A DNA stretch of 64,000 bases from Phycisphaerae bacterium (GCA_030615025.1 JAUXAB010000003.1:1-64000); one strand, 5' to 3'; counted from the stretch's first letter, positions 53,183 to 63,376 are shown. Notes: generated by a model not told the origin, from the sequence alone. A program made the numbers and translations.

Positions 53183-54256
53183 CTATTTAAGGATTATTTT
53201 GCCGGTGCCTGTTGTGATTCTGCCTATCTTGTAGACTTTCTCGCTGAAACGTGAAAGCTTTTTTGCTATCGAATTGGCGAAGTCCTCAGCTACTATCAAC
53301 ACAAAGCCGATGCCCATATTAAAGATCCGGAACATTTCGCTCTCCTCAACTGGTCCTGCCTTCTGCAGAAATGAAAATATCTTGTGTTTTGGCCAGTTCG
53401 ATTTTTTTATAACCGCATTGCAATCTTTCGGCAGCACTCTCGGAATATTTCCCACCAGTCCTCCGCCTGTAATGTGTGCCATTCCGTGGACGACTTTTTT
53501 AACTTTGTATTGTGACAAGAGTTTAACTACCGACCGAACGTAGATTCGCGTTGGCTCCAGCAGAACATCGCCAAGTACGGCGCCATCGAGTTCGTCCAGC
53601 GTGTCGGTCATTTTAAGAGCAGCTTTCTTAAAACAGATATTGCGAACGAGCGAATAGCCGTTACTGTGCAGCCCGCTTGAGGCCAGGCCGAGTATTACAT
53701 CACCTTTTCTGATTGTTTCGCCGGTAATGATTTTTTTCCGCTCTACTACGCCGACGGCGAACCCGGCCATATCGAAGTCGCCTTTGCCGTAGGTATCGGG
53801 CATTTCAGCGGTTTCGCCTCCTATCAGGGCGCAATCAGCTAACCGACAGCCGGCGGCGACGCCCTTTACCATCTCGGCGATTATCTTCGGCTCCAGCTTA
53901 TTGACAGCCAGATAATCGAGGAAGAACAACGGCTCAGCGCCCTGCGCGAGCATATCGTTGACGTTCATCGCCACCAAGTCGATGCCTACGGTGTCAAACT
54001 TTTTTATTTTGCCGGCTAATTTAACTTTGCTGCCCACGCCATCGGTGCAGGCGACAAGGACCGGGTTTTTGTAATTTCTCTTGAAGAGTCTTTCGTCGTA
54101 GTCGAGCCGAAACATCCCTGCAAATGCGTTCTCGGATTCAATGACTCGCGGCCCGAATGTGCTGGCAACGCAGGACTGAATTTGCCGAACCATCTCGTCA
54201 CCGGCATCGATACTCACGCCGGATTGTTCGTAGCTGATGTATTTCGTATCTTGCAT
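53183..54256 (-). CDS. purM: Phosphoribosylformylglycinamidine cyclo-ligase
   Basis: 357 residues. PurM motifs: SYEQSGVSIDAGDEMV, VACTDGVGSKVKLA, VAMNVNDMLAQGAEPLFFLDYLAV, CALIGGETAEMPDTY and GLASSGLHSNGYSLVR. It closes the imidazole ring to AIR in purine synthesis. The gap to purF upstream (54257-54303) contains a GATTTACG-type repeat and no good ribosome-binding site; the operon is purF-purM-purF2. Confidence 0.95.
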   Translation of the reverse strand: MQDTKYISYEQSGVSIDAGDEMVRQIQSCVASTFGPRVIESENAFAGMFRLDYDERLFKRNYKNPVLVACTDGVGSKVKLAGKIKKFDTVGIDLVAMNVNDMLAQGAEPLFFLDYLAVNKLEPKIIAEMVKGVAAGCRLADCALIGGETAEMPDTYGKGDFDMAGFAVGVVERKKIITGETIRKGDVILGLASSGLHSNGYSLVRNICFKKAALKMTDTLDELDGAVLGDVLLEPTRIYVRSVVKLLSQYKVKKVVHGMAHITGGGLVGNIPRVLPKDCNAVIKKSNWPKHKIFSFLQKAGPVEESEMFRIFNMGIGFVLIVAEDFANSIAKKLSRFSEKVYKIGRITTGTGKIILK

Positions 54257-54303
54257 TTCGCTTTACGATTTACGCTACACGTTATCTTCATCGAATATAT
54301 ACA

Positions 54304-55740
54304 TCAATGGTGCTCCATAGCAAACTTGTTAAACACAGTATCTACCGGGATTGGATATTTGCCGGTCCAGCAGGCGGTGCAATAGTGGTCTTTCGGCAGC
54401 GATACACAAGAAAGTAATCCTTCCAGCGACTGATAACCGATACTGTCCACTTCGAGAAAGTCTTTGATTTGCTCCAGAGTGCGATTATTTGCCAGCAGCT
54501 CCTCTTTGGTGGGGAAATCTACGCCGTAAAAACAGGGGAACCTGATTGGTGGGCAGCTCACCCGCATATGGATTTGCTTTGCGCCTGCCTGACGCAGTGT
54601 TCTAATCTTGCCTCTCGTGGTTGTGCCGCGAACGATTGAATCATCCACTACTACGACACGCTTGTCGCACACGGCTTCTTTTACCACTGCCAGCTTCAGT
54701 TTGACTTCGAGCTCTCTTAATTTTTGGTCCGGCGAGATAAATGTTCTGCCAATGTAGTGGCTCCTGACTAGTCCCATATCGAAGGGCAGCTTGCTTTGTT
54801 CTGCGTATCCTATTGCCGCCGATGTTCCTGAGTCCGGCACCGGTATTACCACATCTGCGTCGGCCGGCTTCTCTATTGCCAGTTGTCTTCCGAGCTTTTT
54901 TCTAAACTCGTGCACATTTTCACCAAATATCCAGGAGTTTTGTTTTGCGAAATAGATATGCTCGAAGATGCAGTGGGCTGGTGTAACAGAGCCTGGCTTG
55001 ACGAAGAATCTGCTGGAAAGGCCGTCTTTGTCGAGCCGAACGATTTCACCAGGTTCGACCTCACGAACAAACTTTGCCTCTACGGCATCGAGAGCGCAGG
55101 TCTCGCTGGCCACGACGAAGCTTCCTTTTTCGATTTGGCCGAGGCATAAAGGTCTGATGCCGTAAGGGTCCTGGGCCGCTTCAATCCGGTCGGCAAACAA
55201 AAACAGCAGGCAGTACGCTCCCTGAAGGTGGTTCAATATGTGCGCCAGTGGGTCGGGGTTGCTGACATGGGTCGGCTTGGCAAGCAAATGAATAATTATT
55301 TCGGTATCGCTTGTCGATTTGAAGATACTGCCGTGTGCCTCGTATTCGTCCCGCAGCAGTGAAGCATTTACGAGGTTGCCGTTATGGGCCACTGCCACCT
55401 GCCCGCGGGAGTACTCGGCCAAAAGCGGCTGACTGTTAACGGCCTTACTGGCACCGGTCGTTGAATACCGCACGTGGCCAATCGCTATTGGATTAGCCAA
55501 TTTCTCCAGAAGGCCCGAACCACTGCGGAAGACCCTCCTTATTATCCCCAGGCCCGTGTGGCACCGGATTAAGTCAGTGTTGCTGGAGGCGATTCCTGCT
55601 GATTCCTGACCGCGGTGCTGAAGGCTGTGCAGACCGAAATAGGTCTTTTGAACAGCTTCCGCATCACCAAAAACGCCGAATAACCCGCAGCTTTCCTTTT
55701 TTTCGGACACGACCCGGAACCTATCGGTTTCTGAAATCAT
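54304..55740 (-). CDS. purF: Amidophosphoribosyltransferase
   Basis: 478 residues. After a 17-residue propeptide (ending KKES) the catalytic Cys is in CGLFGVFGDAEAV, followed by LQHRGQESAGI, GIGHVRYST-like GHVRYSTTG, VAHNGNLVN, DPYGIRPLCLG, and the PRPP loop VVVVDDSIVRGTTTRGK. The Fe-S cysteines CIFEHIYFAKQNS, SCPPIRFPC and YCTACWTGKYP are present. It catalyses the first step of purine synthesis. This is the normal copy of the two. Confidence 0.95.
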   Translation of the reverse strand: MISETDRFRVVSEKKESCGLFGVFGDAEAVQKTYFGLHSLQHRGQESAGIASSNTDLIRCHTGLGIIRRVFRSGSGLLEKLANPIAIGHVRYSTTGASKAVNSQPLLAEYSRGQVAVAHNGNLVNASLLRDEYEAHGSIFKSTSDTEIIIHLLAKPTHVSNPDPLAHILNHLQGAYCLLFLFADRIEAAQDPYGIRPLCLGQIEKGSFVVASETCALDAVEAKFVREVEPGEIVRLDKDGLSSRFFVKPGSVTPAHCIFEHIYFAKQNSWIFGENVHEFRKKLGRQLAIEKPADADVVIPVPDSGTSAAIGYAEQSKLPFDMGLVRSHYIGRTFISPDQKLRELEVKLKLAVVKEAVCDKRVVVVDDSIVRGTTTRGKIRTLRQAGAKQIHMRVSCPPIRFPCFYGVDFPTKEELLANNRTLEQIKDFLEVDSIGYQSLEGLLSCVSLPKDHYCTACWTGKYPIPVDTVFNKFAMEHH

Positions 55741-55948
55741 TTTCGTATTGTGAATTCCGCGGTTGGTGGTTCGATTCGCGACTCACGAATCAATATTTTA
55801 GTAAATTGCTCACACAAGTCAATAAATTCCCGTATTGTGTCGGGATTGAAGAATAAAATGTTGACATATACGTTTTTTGGTGAAATAATGGTTTTTTTAT
55901 TGTTGATGAAGGTTTTGATGTTTTTGAACGTATAAGAGGGTAAAAATC

Positions 55949-57112
55949 ATGAGAAAATATCTAACAATTTCAGCCTGGCTTGTAGTATTTGTTGTTGCTT
56001 TTGGTTTGTCCTGCCGAAAGAAGCCCCCTACCGAAGGCGAGCCAGAACAACCTGAACCGAACGTTCCTGGCCAAATCGAAACGAAAGCAGTTGAACCGAA
56101 AGAGGTGGTGGAAGCACCGGCGGACAAAGTTGCTGTTACCGTTAACGGTGTGGATATTACCGAAAACGAGTTGGAAGCAGAGATTAAGCAAATGGCTGTG
56201 CGAATGCCGCCTGCGTACCTTGAGCAGAACAAAGAAAGAATCAGACAACAAATATTGGACAAAATGATCACAATGCGCCTGCTGGATGAAAAGATAAAGG
56301 CAGCCAAAATAGTCGTTACTGAAGAAGAGGTGCTTGATCAGATCAAGGAAATAGCCTCTCGGCAGGGGTTATCAGTGGATGATTTCAAGGCAATGCTGCT
56401 GACCCGCGGCACGAATTTTGACGAGTGGAAACAGCAGATGCAGTTCGAACGGAGAGTCCAGTTTCAGAAACTTCTCGACGTCGAAATGGCTGATCAGCTG
56501 AACGTTACAGAAAACGAGGCTAATAATTATTATTCTGCAAATACAAAACGGTTCGAAACGCCTGAGCAGGTCAGAGCAAGTCATATTCTTATAAAGCCTG
56601 ATACTACCAGCCCTAACGCTGACCCAAATGAGGCCAAAGCCAAAGCGCTGGCAAAGGCTCAAGACCTGCTTAAACAAATCAAAGAGGAAGCCGATTTTGC
56701 TACATTAGCCAAAGCTACTGGAGGATATCCTTCAGCACCAAAAGGCGGTGATTTGGGTTTCTTCGGCAGAGGTCGAATGGTACCAGCTTTCGACAAGGTG
56801 GCCTTTACATTAAAGGTCAACGAAGTCAGTGACATTGTGGAAACCCGGTTCGGGTATCACATAATAAAGGTTACCGACCGCAAGGAAGCCAGCGTTAAAA
56901 CATTTGAGCAGGCCAAAGACGAGATAATAAAGATGCTAAAGCAAAAGAAGCAGGGCGAACTTGTTACAAAGTATATCGAGTCGCTCAAAGCCCAGGCGAA
57001 AATCGTTTATCCACCCGGCAAAAAACCGTTGCCGACGCCTTCTCGAACGCCTCCTCGAACGCCTCCTCGGACACCTTCGAGGACGCCACCTCGGATGCCT
57101 CCTCGCCAGTAA
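55949..57112 (+). CDS. PpiC-type peptidyl-prolyl isomerase lipoprotein
   Basis: 387 residues, AGAGGG before ATG. Signal and lipobox: VVFVVAFGLSC. An N-terminal SurA-like helical region (ITENELEAEIKQMAV ... QQILDKMITMRLLDEKI), then a parvulin domain (RASHILIKPDTTSPN, FATLAKATGGYPSAPKGGDLGFFGRGRMVPAFD, GYHIIKVTDRKE). It ends with repeated SRTPPRTPP units from a 12-base tandem repeat. It is likely an outer-membrane/periplasmic folding factor (PrsA/SurA type). Confidence 0.88.
   Translation: MRKYLTISAWLVVFVVAFGLSCRKKPPTEGEPEQPEPNVPGQIETKAVEPKEVVEAPADKVAVTVNGVDITENELEAEIKQMAVRMPPAYLEQNKERIRQQILDKMITMRLLDEKIKAAKIVVTEEEVLDQIKEIASRQGLSVDDFKAMLLTRGTNFDEWKQQMQFERRVQFQKLLDVEMADQLNVTENEANNYYSANTKRFETPEQVRASHILIKPDTTSPNADPNEAKAKALAKAQDLLKQIKEEADFATLAKATGGYPSAPKGGDLGFFGRGRMVPAFDKVAFTLKVNEVSDIVETRFGYHIIKVTDRKEASVKTFEQAKDEIIKMLKQKKQGELVTKYIESLKAQAKIVYPPGKKPLPTPSRTPPRTPPRTPSRTPPRMPPRQ
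57037..57108 (+). repeat. Six 12-base coding repeats
   Basis: GCCTCCTCGAAC-type units (six, imperfect) encode TPSR/TPPR/MPPR at the C-terminus of the PpiC-type lipoprotein. Short repeats like this can change length by slippage. Confidence 0.85.
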
Positions 57113-57139
57113 ACCGCTGCGCGACTTAGCAGACGGAAG

Positions 57140-57961
57140 TTACGAGGTGCCCTTCAAGAGTGTAGCCGGGTCGAGATTGGCTGATTCTATGTCTTTGAAG
57201 TATTTTACGGTGCCTACCTTTAGCTCCGTGGTAGCTTCTTCGTCGCAGACGATGATGCCTTTCGGGTGCATTTGGAGGGCGCTGATTGTCCACATATGAT
57301 TTACACCCTCTTCGACGGCGTGTCTTAATGCACGGGCCTTATTATGGCCGTTGACAATAATCAGGACTTCATCGGCATCCATAACGGTCGCTACGCCCAC
57401 TGTCAAAGCGGTTTTGGGGACTTTGTTAATGTCTCCGTCAAAGAATCGCGAATTGGCTACGATAGTGTCGTAAGTCAGTGTTTTGATGCGTGTCCTCGAC
57501 GACAGTGACGAGCCTGGCTCATTGAATGCTATGTGACCGTCAGGACCTATACCGCCGACAAAAAGCTTGACGCCGCCCGCCTTTTTTATTTTTTCTTCGT
57601 AGCTCGCACATTCAGCTCCCAGGTCCGGGGCATTGCCGTTGAGAATGTTGATATTATCTTTTCGAATATCTATGTGGCTGAAAAGATATTTATTCATAAA
57701 TGAATGATAGCTTTCAGGGTGGTCCTCGGGAAGATTCACATATTCATCCATATTAAAGGTGACAACATTCTTGAATGAAACCACCCCTGCCTTGCAAAGC
57801 TCCACCAGTTCGTTGTACATCCCTATCGGCGAGGAGCCTGTGGGAAAGCCCAGCACAAAAGGTTTCGAGTCGGTCGGGCCAAATTCTTTTATCTTTTTGA
57901 CGACATAGTTGGCGGCCCATTTGCTTGCTAATTCATAATCTGGTTCAATTATTACTCTCAT
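57140..57961 (-). CDS. nagB: Glucosamine-6-phosphate deaminase
   Basis: 273 residues, CAAGGAGC before ATG. Motifs: [40 protein letters not shown] (catalytic Asp and His), [23 protein letters not shown] and [18 protein letters not shown]. It converts glucosamine-6-phosphate to fructose-6-phosphate and ammonia. The next gene upstream on the strand is DUF4954 with a 30-base gap, probably one operon. Confidence 0.95.
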   Translation of the reverse strand: MRVIIEPDYELASKWAANYVVKKIKEFGPTDSKPFVLGFPTGSSPIGMYNELVELCKAGVVSFKNVVTFNMDEYVNLPEDHPESYHSFMNKYLFSHIDIRKDNINILNGNAPDLGAECASYEEKIKKAGGVKLFVGGIGPDGHIAFNEPGSSLSSRTRIKTLTYDTIVANSRFFDGDINKVPKTALTVGVATVMDADEVLIIVNGHNKARALRHAVEEGVNHMWTISALQMHPKGIIVCDEEATTELKVGTVKYFKDIESANLDPATLLKGTS

Positions 57962-57991
57962 AAACTGCTCCTTGCTTGAATGTCATTTGTG

Positions 57992-60004
57992 TTAACGCAG
58001 CTTTTCCATTCGGTTGATAAGCTCTTCGCCAAGTGCCGTTTTGCTGGTTATGTGCTGTTCGATTTCAGAAACGAAGCTATCTTCTTCAAGTATTCCTCTC
58101 ACCGCTGCGAAATCGCTATGTTTTGTTTTTTCATCGCCGTCGAGACCGTATCCGATTTGAGCGGTAGCGGCAAATTCCTTTTTGGCATCGGCATAGAGAG
58201 TGTGGTCGAGTTCTACGACGGCCTTTTTCCATCTTGTTGTTAGCTCAATAATATCGTCTGCGGTTATTTTGTCAATTATTTTGCTGAAACGCTGCTGCAG
58301 GACATTTGCTGCCCAGGCCCACTCATACGCTTCATATCTGTTATGTATTGAGCGGAAAGCCTCTGTTACATCATCCAGCGTGCTGATAGCGTCGCTTTCA
58401 ATATCGGAGAGCAACTTTTGCACGGCCTGTTCCGGAGCGAACAGGCCAGCCAGGTCTACCCACTTGCCCGGCCCTACGTTAGTTTCCGGCTGAAGTACCG
58501 CTCGAAGTTCGTCAACGTTTTTGAGTTGTTTGTTTTCCAATCGCTTAATCAAACAATTGCCCAGGAATTTATCAATGCCCATCTGGTAAAGTTTTTGCCC
58601 TCTGTCCAGTGATGAGCTTTTAATCCTGACGTTGTGGTAGGTAAAGTATTCGCTGTTTAGCCCGGATGTTGCTTTGAGGTTTTCAAGTAGCTGGCAGCCG
58701 TTGAGCATTTTCTGAATTGTATATGGGCTTAAAAGTTTGAAATTTATGTAGTCGAGTTTTTTTGGGCTTTTTCGCCTGTCGCGTCTTGGCCATTTTCGAG
58801 CATCTCGGACGGTACCTACGCTGCGCAAATTCACACCGGGGACAAGAATGCTTTCGTCTTCGTGCTCAATCAGGTATGAAAAAGGCAAATCCGAAGTATC
58901 TGAGTTCCTATAGTGTCTTCCCATTACAACGGTAAAGGCCCCAACCTTTGCCGGCCAGAGCATATATGAGTCACTGGCGGTCTTGGAGCCCCGTTCAACG
59001 ACGCCCTGATGGATCGGCCCCAGTTTGTACAGGTGATTGCTTTGGTTGGTGCCGCTGCCGGCGTTCAAAAAGGAAAACAACCCGGCAATAAGCAATGTGG
59101 ATTTATGATGCGTCACGGTGTAGGGCCCGGCAAATATGGCGCAGGCCTCGCCGTGGAAACCGCCGCAGTTAGCAAAGAATACCGAGTTTTCTGCGGAATA
59201 CTGCTTGGCTAATACGGTGCCCTGTCCTACAAAACTTCTCGTTATTATTGTGCCGTCGGTAACCTTTGAGCCACTGCAGCAAATAAAATCTTCGGCAAAA
59301 ACGCCGGGCCCAATGTAAACGGGGTCTTCCTGGTGGCTATTAATCGAGCCGTTCTCCAACCGGTTTGCCCCCTCGATCACGCTTGCCGGACCTACTTTAA
59401 CGTTTTTGATAATTCGGCAGTTGATAAGTTTTGCACCTTTTGCCACAAGGCCGCAAGAGTCCGTGACGGAAGCGGTGTAGTTGGCTATCATTTTTTGCAG
59501 GTTTTCAATTACTTTCGGCCTGTGACGGTAAAAAGCTATTATGTAAGCGGTATGAGCGGACAGGTGGTCATAAATCGGTATCTCTCTGCCGCCGGCCTCA
59601 TTAACAACAGCGACTTCCGTTCCGTTACCAAACGAGCTTTTGCCTTCCACCACAAGCAGGTCAATATTGTCTATTACCACGTCATCTTCGATTATATAGT
59701 TGGCGATGTAGTTTCTTACCTGACTTATGTATACATTATTGCCGATTGTGCAGTTGTGGATTGTTGCGTTGCTGATTCCTGCCGGCTTTGTAACGCCGCC
59801 GAAAAAGGACACGTGCTTCTCAAACACGCCCAGCTTTACGGAACCTGAAAAATGCGTCGATTTTACTTTTGCCGGGTCAAAGCCTTCGGCAACCTCAACC
59901 TTCGACCAATCGGCACAACTGCAGCCTTGCTCAGTTAGCCTGGCAATTTCCTCGGAAGATAATGGACGGGTCCCCACTTTGTGGGAGTCAAATTCTGATG
60001 CCAT
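57992..60004 (-). CDS. DUF4954 family protein with left-handed beta-helix
   Basis: 670 residues, CAGGAGAAAAAA before ATG. N-terminal repeats such as TIHNCTIGNNVYISQVRNYIANYIIEDDVVIDNI and GPASVIEGANRLENGSINS form hexapeptide rungs like acyl- or nucleotidyl-transferases. The C-terminal half is helical (GVNLRSVGTVRDARKWPRRDRR, KLYQMGIDKFLGNCLIKRL). DUF4954 is reported beside amino-sugar genes; here it precedes nagB. The reaction is unknown; a role in amino-sugar or cell-wall metabolism is inferred. Confidence 0.85.
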   Translation of the reverse strand: MASEFDSHKVGTRPLSSEEIARLTEQGCSCADWSKVEVAEGFDPAKVKSTHFSGSVKLGVFEKHVSFFGGVTKPAGISNATIHNCTIGNNVYISQVRNYIANYIIEDDVVIDNIDLLVVEGKSSFGNGTEVAVVNEAGGREIPIYDHLSAHTAYIIAFYRHRPKVIENLQKMIANYTASVTDSCGLVAKGAKLINCRIIKNVKVGPASVIEGANRLENGSINSHQEDPVYIGPGVFAEDFICCSGSKVTDGTIITRSFVGQGTVLAKQYSAENSVFFANCGGFHGEACAIFAGPYTVTHHKSTLLIAGLFSFLNAGSGTNQSNHLYKLGPIHQGVVERGSKTASDSYMLWPAKVGAFTVVMGRHYRNSDTSDLPFSYLIEHEDESILVPGVNLRSVGTVRDARKWPRRDRRKSPKKLDYINFKLLSPYTIQKMLNGCQLLENLKATSGLNSEYFTYHNVRIKSSSLDRGQKLYQMGIDKFLGNCLIKRLENKQLKNVDELRAVLQPETNVGPGKWVDLAGLFAPEQAVQKLLSDIESDAISTLDDVTEAFRSIHNRYEAYEWAWAANVLQQRFSKIIDKITADDIIELTTRWKKAVVELDHTLYADAKKEFAATAQIGYGLDGDEKTKHSDFAAVRGILEEDSFVSEIEQHITSKTALGEELINRMEKLR

Positions 60005-60080
60005 TTTTTTCTCCTGTTTTTAGCTCTTATCAGACGAGCACCGGCGGCTCCCAAACGCCTTTTATTGGGTTCCTACAAGG

Positions 60081-60096
60081 CCCGCCAAGGGGCGGG
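60081..60096. repeat. Element C palindrome CCCGCCAAGGGGCGGG
   Basis: Followed on the plus strand by TTTT, so it resembles a terminator, but no plus-strand gene ends here; more likely another element-C copy. Confidence 0.7.
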
Positions 60097-60233
60097 TTTT
60101 GAGTTTCCGGTAATATGATAATCTCTGTTTTTCTAATGAGCCTAATTTGACATCCGGTTTTATCGCAGAACAAGTGTGTTTAGTCAAGCGTTTTTGGCCA
60201 TACTATTGTTATGGAGAAACCCGATACTCTTGT

Positions 60234-62465
60234 TCAAATCAGCCCCGGCTGATAGCAGAACCTGACACGGTGGAGGCCTGGTGCGAGCCGAACCGACTTG
60301 AAGGTTCCAAAAAGCAGTTCCATATCCGCCGGCTCATCGTCTACGAAAACCTTCCAGCCCCGACCCCAGTTATCGATGAAACTCAGGTAGCCCTCGATGG
60401 GTGCGTTGATTTCCCACCTAAGCTCATCACCGGTATAGGAGACCAGATGACCCGAATGCTGATAGCGGGCCGCATCACGCAGAAATGATTGAACAGGCAG
60501 AAATGATTGAACAGTAGGATGCTTTATGGATTTGGAAAAGAAAATCTTTCTGTAACCATTCAGGCCTATGTTTGCCCCATCTTGCACGCCCAGCAGTATT
60601 TTTCTCGCTCCCAATTCATCTTCAGTTTCTTTGAGAAACCTGTTATATTGGCTGAAATACCAAGGCTTCATAACACCGACGCTGAAGTTCGGCCTTAGGG
60701 AAATCGAGTCGTACTGATCGGTCCGGCGAAACCGGAAGGAAGCTTCATTTAGTTTTGTTACATCCAGGCGAATGCGGTTCTTCTGCGTCTTGTTTTGATA
60801 TGTCCACATACGGGCACCAACGTGCCGCATCTCAAGAGCCGCAACCAACACGAGGACAGCGAGCACCGTTGTCAGTGCCCTGTTGGACTTGAAGCCAATC
60901 CGTTTGCTAAGAAGCACAATCGAAAAAATTGCGACGAACGCTGCCGCACCGTAAACAACGAACTGTAAACGCTGTGGCGACAAGTGCTTGAAGTACAAAA
61001 TCCAAAGGACATCGTGGATATTATTGCGATAAAGATAGAGCTGGATAACAAGAACAACTGCGTAGACCGCTATGAGTACAACAATCGGTGCGAATAACCG
61101 CAAGCGCTTTTTGGGTGCGGGGACCTCTTTGCTCGAAAGCAGCGATTCGAACGAGGCGTAGGCAATTGACAGCAGCCAGGCAAGAACCGGTACAAGAATG
61201 ATATTCAATCGTCCCCAGACGCGGAGGCTGGAAAAACCGGGCATAAATTCCCACAGCAGCCTAAACAGATACGAGTAGCGCCCATAACTGATATAGCTGA
61301 TAATACATATCCAGATGAGGAAAAACAGTTTGACCCAGAGAGTGTGTGGCTGTGGCGGCATTAGCGTATTTTTTTTGTCGGTACCTTTTTCTCCGTTGTG
61401 AGCAGTTGTTCTGCTGCTCAGCCAATACAAGAGGATTACCAAAAGTCCTGTTATGCTAAAGAAGTACCACCCTTCTGCCGACGCTGTAGGCGGATATATG
61501 AGGGAGCCAACGGAGTCTTCGAAATTGAACACATGGGACGTAGAATAATGAAAATCCTTTCCCGCACGGTCTATAGTGTCCGCCATAAGGCGTTTAATCC
61601 CGATAATGTACGGGGCGCAGACCAGCAGCGCAGCACTGCCAGCTATTGCTAATGTGACAAACGCACGCTTGAAATGTATAAGGCAAGGCCCGAACAATCG
61701 CTCACGCAGTGGCTTGGCCAAAAATGCGAGCAGGTAGGGCGCAAAGAGAAACAGGCAATAGTAAACATAGTAGGGATAACCGCCGGTGAACAGGCAGATA
61801 AGAAACAGCGCCAGCAGGATCCCACCCATCACGGCGTCTTTCAGCGACGAACTTCGCATAATTTTGGTCAAAGCGTAAAGGATCCAGGGATACCAGGCTG
61901 CTGTGTGAATAGCGTTAGGGAATCTTGTAATTTCCGTTACCTTAAAGCTAACCGACATAACAAGCACGCCGAAAACAACAGCCCTCAGGTTGGTGTTTAT
62001 CAGCCGCAGCCACATGAAAAGGCCCAGGGCGAATATCGAAATGCCGAGAACCGTAAAAACCTGATGGTCCAAAGGATTGTATCCTCCTGAGACCTTGTAC
62101 CAGAGAACCAGTAAAAGATTGAGCGGATAGAAGGCTTGAGTGAAGGGGTTGGTATAAAATGGATAGCCCGCGCCTTCAGCCGGTGACCATAGGGGGAAAT
62201 GAAACTCGGCAAGACAGGCCAGCAGATAGACCTTATACTTGTAATACAGAAGAATAAAATCATTGCCTATGGCTGCATATTGGCCGTTTATGGGGAAAAC
62301 GTGGCGAAACAGATACAAGACAGGCCAGCAGAACACAGCTACCGGTAAAAGAAATCTTCGCCACGGGCGCCGGCGGTTCTGTGAGGCGGGCACTTTGTCC
62401 TTAGCTGCTGCTTTGTGTCGCCTTTGGCGTTTGCTTTGTTTTTCCGCGCTCACTATGTTCTTCAC
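60234..62465 (-). CDS. YfhO-like polytopic membrane protein
   Basis: 743 residues from GTG 62465, which overlaps the stop of the upstream gene as GTGA; the frame is open to 62525. After a basic N-terminus come about twelve membrane segments (for example FLLPVAVFCWPVLYLF, AVVFGVLVMSVSF, LIPVLAWLLSIAYASF-like) and a periplasmic part ending in YLSFIDNWGRGWKVFVDDEPAD and the LAPGLHRVRFCYQPG signature of the YfhO family. Members take part in glycosylation of lipoteichoic acid or other envelope glycans. With UbiA and HAD genes it probably makes a polyprenyl-linked sugar. Confidence 0.8.
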   Translation of the reverse strand: MKNIVSAEKQSKRQRRHKAAAKDKVPASQNRRRPWRRFLLPVAVFCWPVLYLFRHVFPINGQYAAIGNDFILLYYKYKVYLLACLAEFHFPLWSPAEGAGYPFYTNPFTQAFYPLNLLLVLWYKVSGGYNPLDHQVFTVLGISIFALGLFMWLRLINTNLRAVVFGVLVMSVSFKVTEITRFPNAIHTAAWYPWILYALTKIMRSSSLKDAVMGGILLALFLICLFTGGYPYYVYYCLFLFAPYLLAFLAKPLRERLFGPCLIHFKRAFVTLAIAGSAALLVCAPYIIGIKRLMADTIDRAGKDFHYSTSHVFNFEDSVGSLIYPPTASAEGWYFFSITGLLVILLYWLSSRTTAHNGEKGTDKKNTLMPPQPHTLWVKLFFLIWICIISYISYGRYSYLFRLLWEFMPGFSSLRVWGRLNIILVPVLAWLLSIAYASFESLLSSKEVPAPKKRLRLFAPIVVLIAVYAVVLVIQLYLYRNNIHDVLWILYFKHLSPQRLQFVVYGAAAFVAIFSIVLLSKRIGFKSNRALTTVLAVLVLVAALEMRHVGARMWTYQNKTQKNRIRLDVTKLNEASFRFRRTDQYDSISLRPNFSVGVMKPWYFSQYNRFLKETEDELGARKILLGVQDGANIGLNGYRKIFFSKSIKHPTVQSFLPVQSFLRDAARYQHSGHLVSYTGDELRWEINAPIEGYLSFIDNWGRGWKVFVDDEPADMELLFGTFKSVRLAPGLHRVRFCYQPGLI

Positions 62466-63376
62466 TTTAGTAAAAACCCGAATATCTGATTTCCTGAGAA
62501 CAGTAGATAAATGAACACGCCGCACACTACGACCGAGTAAAGCAGGAACAGCTTTCTTTGAAACACCCTCTCCGGGTCTTTGACAATCGTGTCTTTCTCA
62601 TAGGCCAGACGAAAGAACCATACGATGAATACGATTACGAAGGGCAGAAACAATACCAGGTCAACACTGTATTTTATACACAATGCACCCAGCATAAACA
62701 TAAACGCCGACAATGACGCAATCATTGAAATGATAATTTTTTCCTCAGTATAGTGCTTGAAGCTTTTTCGATATTCTACAAGTTTGTTCTTGTTTTTAAA
62801 GAACCGGTATTCCCCGAATCTTTTTGATGCCATCAGGAACATTCCTAAGAACCAGAATCCGAGAATAAATGAAGAAGGAACGAGCTTATCCGATGGCGCG
62901 ACGCTGTACCATCCCACCATGAGTCTTATAGGGTTGTTAAGCGATTCGGCGATAAAGTCCATATACGGCTTATCCTTTAAACGAAATGGCTTAACATTGT
63001 ATAAAATCCCGCTCAAGAGCAGCAAGGAAATGGATATGACAAGCATTATGTTTCTCAATGGCAGAAGAATTGATATCCCGGCAATGTACAAGATGATCGA
63101 AATGATAACCACAGGTGTGCTCGATATTTTCCCGGACGGAATCGCTCTGAGTCTTTTTAGCGGATGCTGCGCATCATGCTTCGCATCAAGAACCTCGTTT
63201 ATCCCATAGTTGCCGGATGCAACCAGGCATATGGATATGAATGCACACAGGATGCCAACAAATGAGTCTGATATGCCGATTTCAGCTATCTTTATTGCAA
63301 GCAAGGCCCCCAAGAGCATAAAAGCATTTCGGTACCATCTCAGAGGCCTAAAAACATTTAAGAGTACTCTTATCAA
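62462..63376 (-). CDS. UbiA-family prenyltransferase, DPPR synthase-like
   Basis: 304 residues from TTG 63376, where GAGGTGCAGGA precedes; TTG 63391 is another in-frame start. About nine helices. The motif NEVLDAKHDAQHPLKRLRAIPSGK corresponds to the first Asp-rich motif (NxxxD...HPxKRxRP) of decaprenyl-phosphate phosphoribosyltransferases, which attach ribose-5-phosphate to polyprenyl phosphate. The protein also has DKPYMDFIAESLNNPIRLMVGW. The HAD gene before it, and YfhO after it, overlap or touch it, so the three act together. Confidence 0.87.
   Translation of the reverse strand: MIRVLLNVFRPLRWYRNAFMLLGALLAIKIAEIGISDSFVGILCAFISICLVASGNYGINEVLDAKHDAQHPLKRLRAIPSGKISSTPVVIISIILYIAGISILLPLRNIMLVISISLLLLSGILYNVKPFRLKDKPYMDFIAESLNNPIRLMVGWYSVAPSDKLVPSSFILGFWFLGMFLMASKRFGEYRFFKNKNKLVEYRKSFKHYTEEKIIISMIASLSAFMFMLGALCIKYSVDLVLFLPFVIVFIVWFFRLAYEKDTIVKDPERVFQRKLFLLYSVVVCGVFIYLLFSGNQIFGFLLK

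Noticed and set aside
57037-57108. 12-base tandem repeats considered as a CRISPR array
   Set aside because: Units are contiguous without spacers and encode a protein tail.
59333-59848. Plus-strand frame inside the DUF4954 gene
   Set aside because: It is antisense to a clear gene and shows no domain; GC-rich codon shadow.
60081-60096. Hairpin followed by TTTT considered as a terminator
   Set aside because: The T-run is on the plus strand while neighbouring genes are on the minus strand; better read as an element-C copy.
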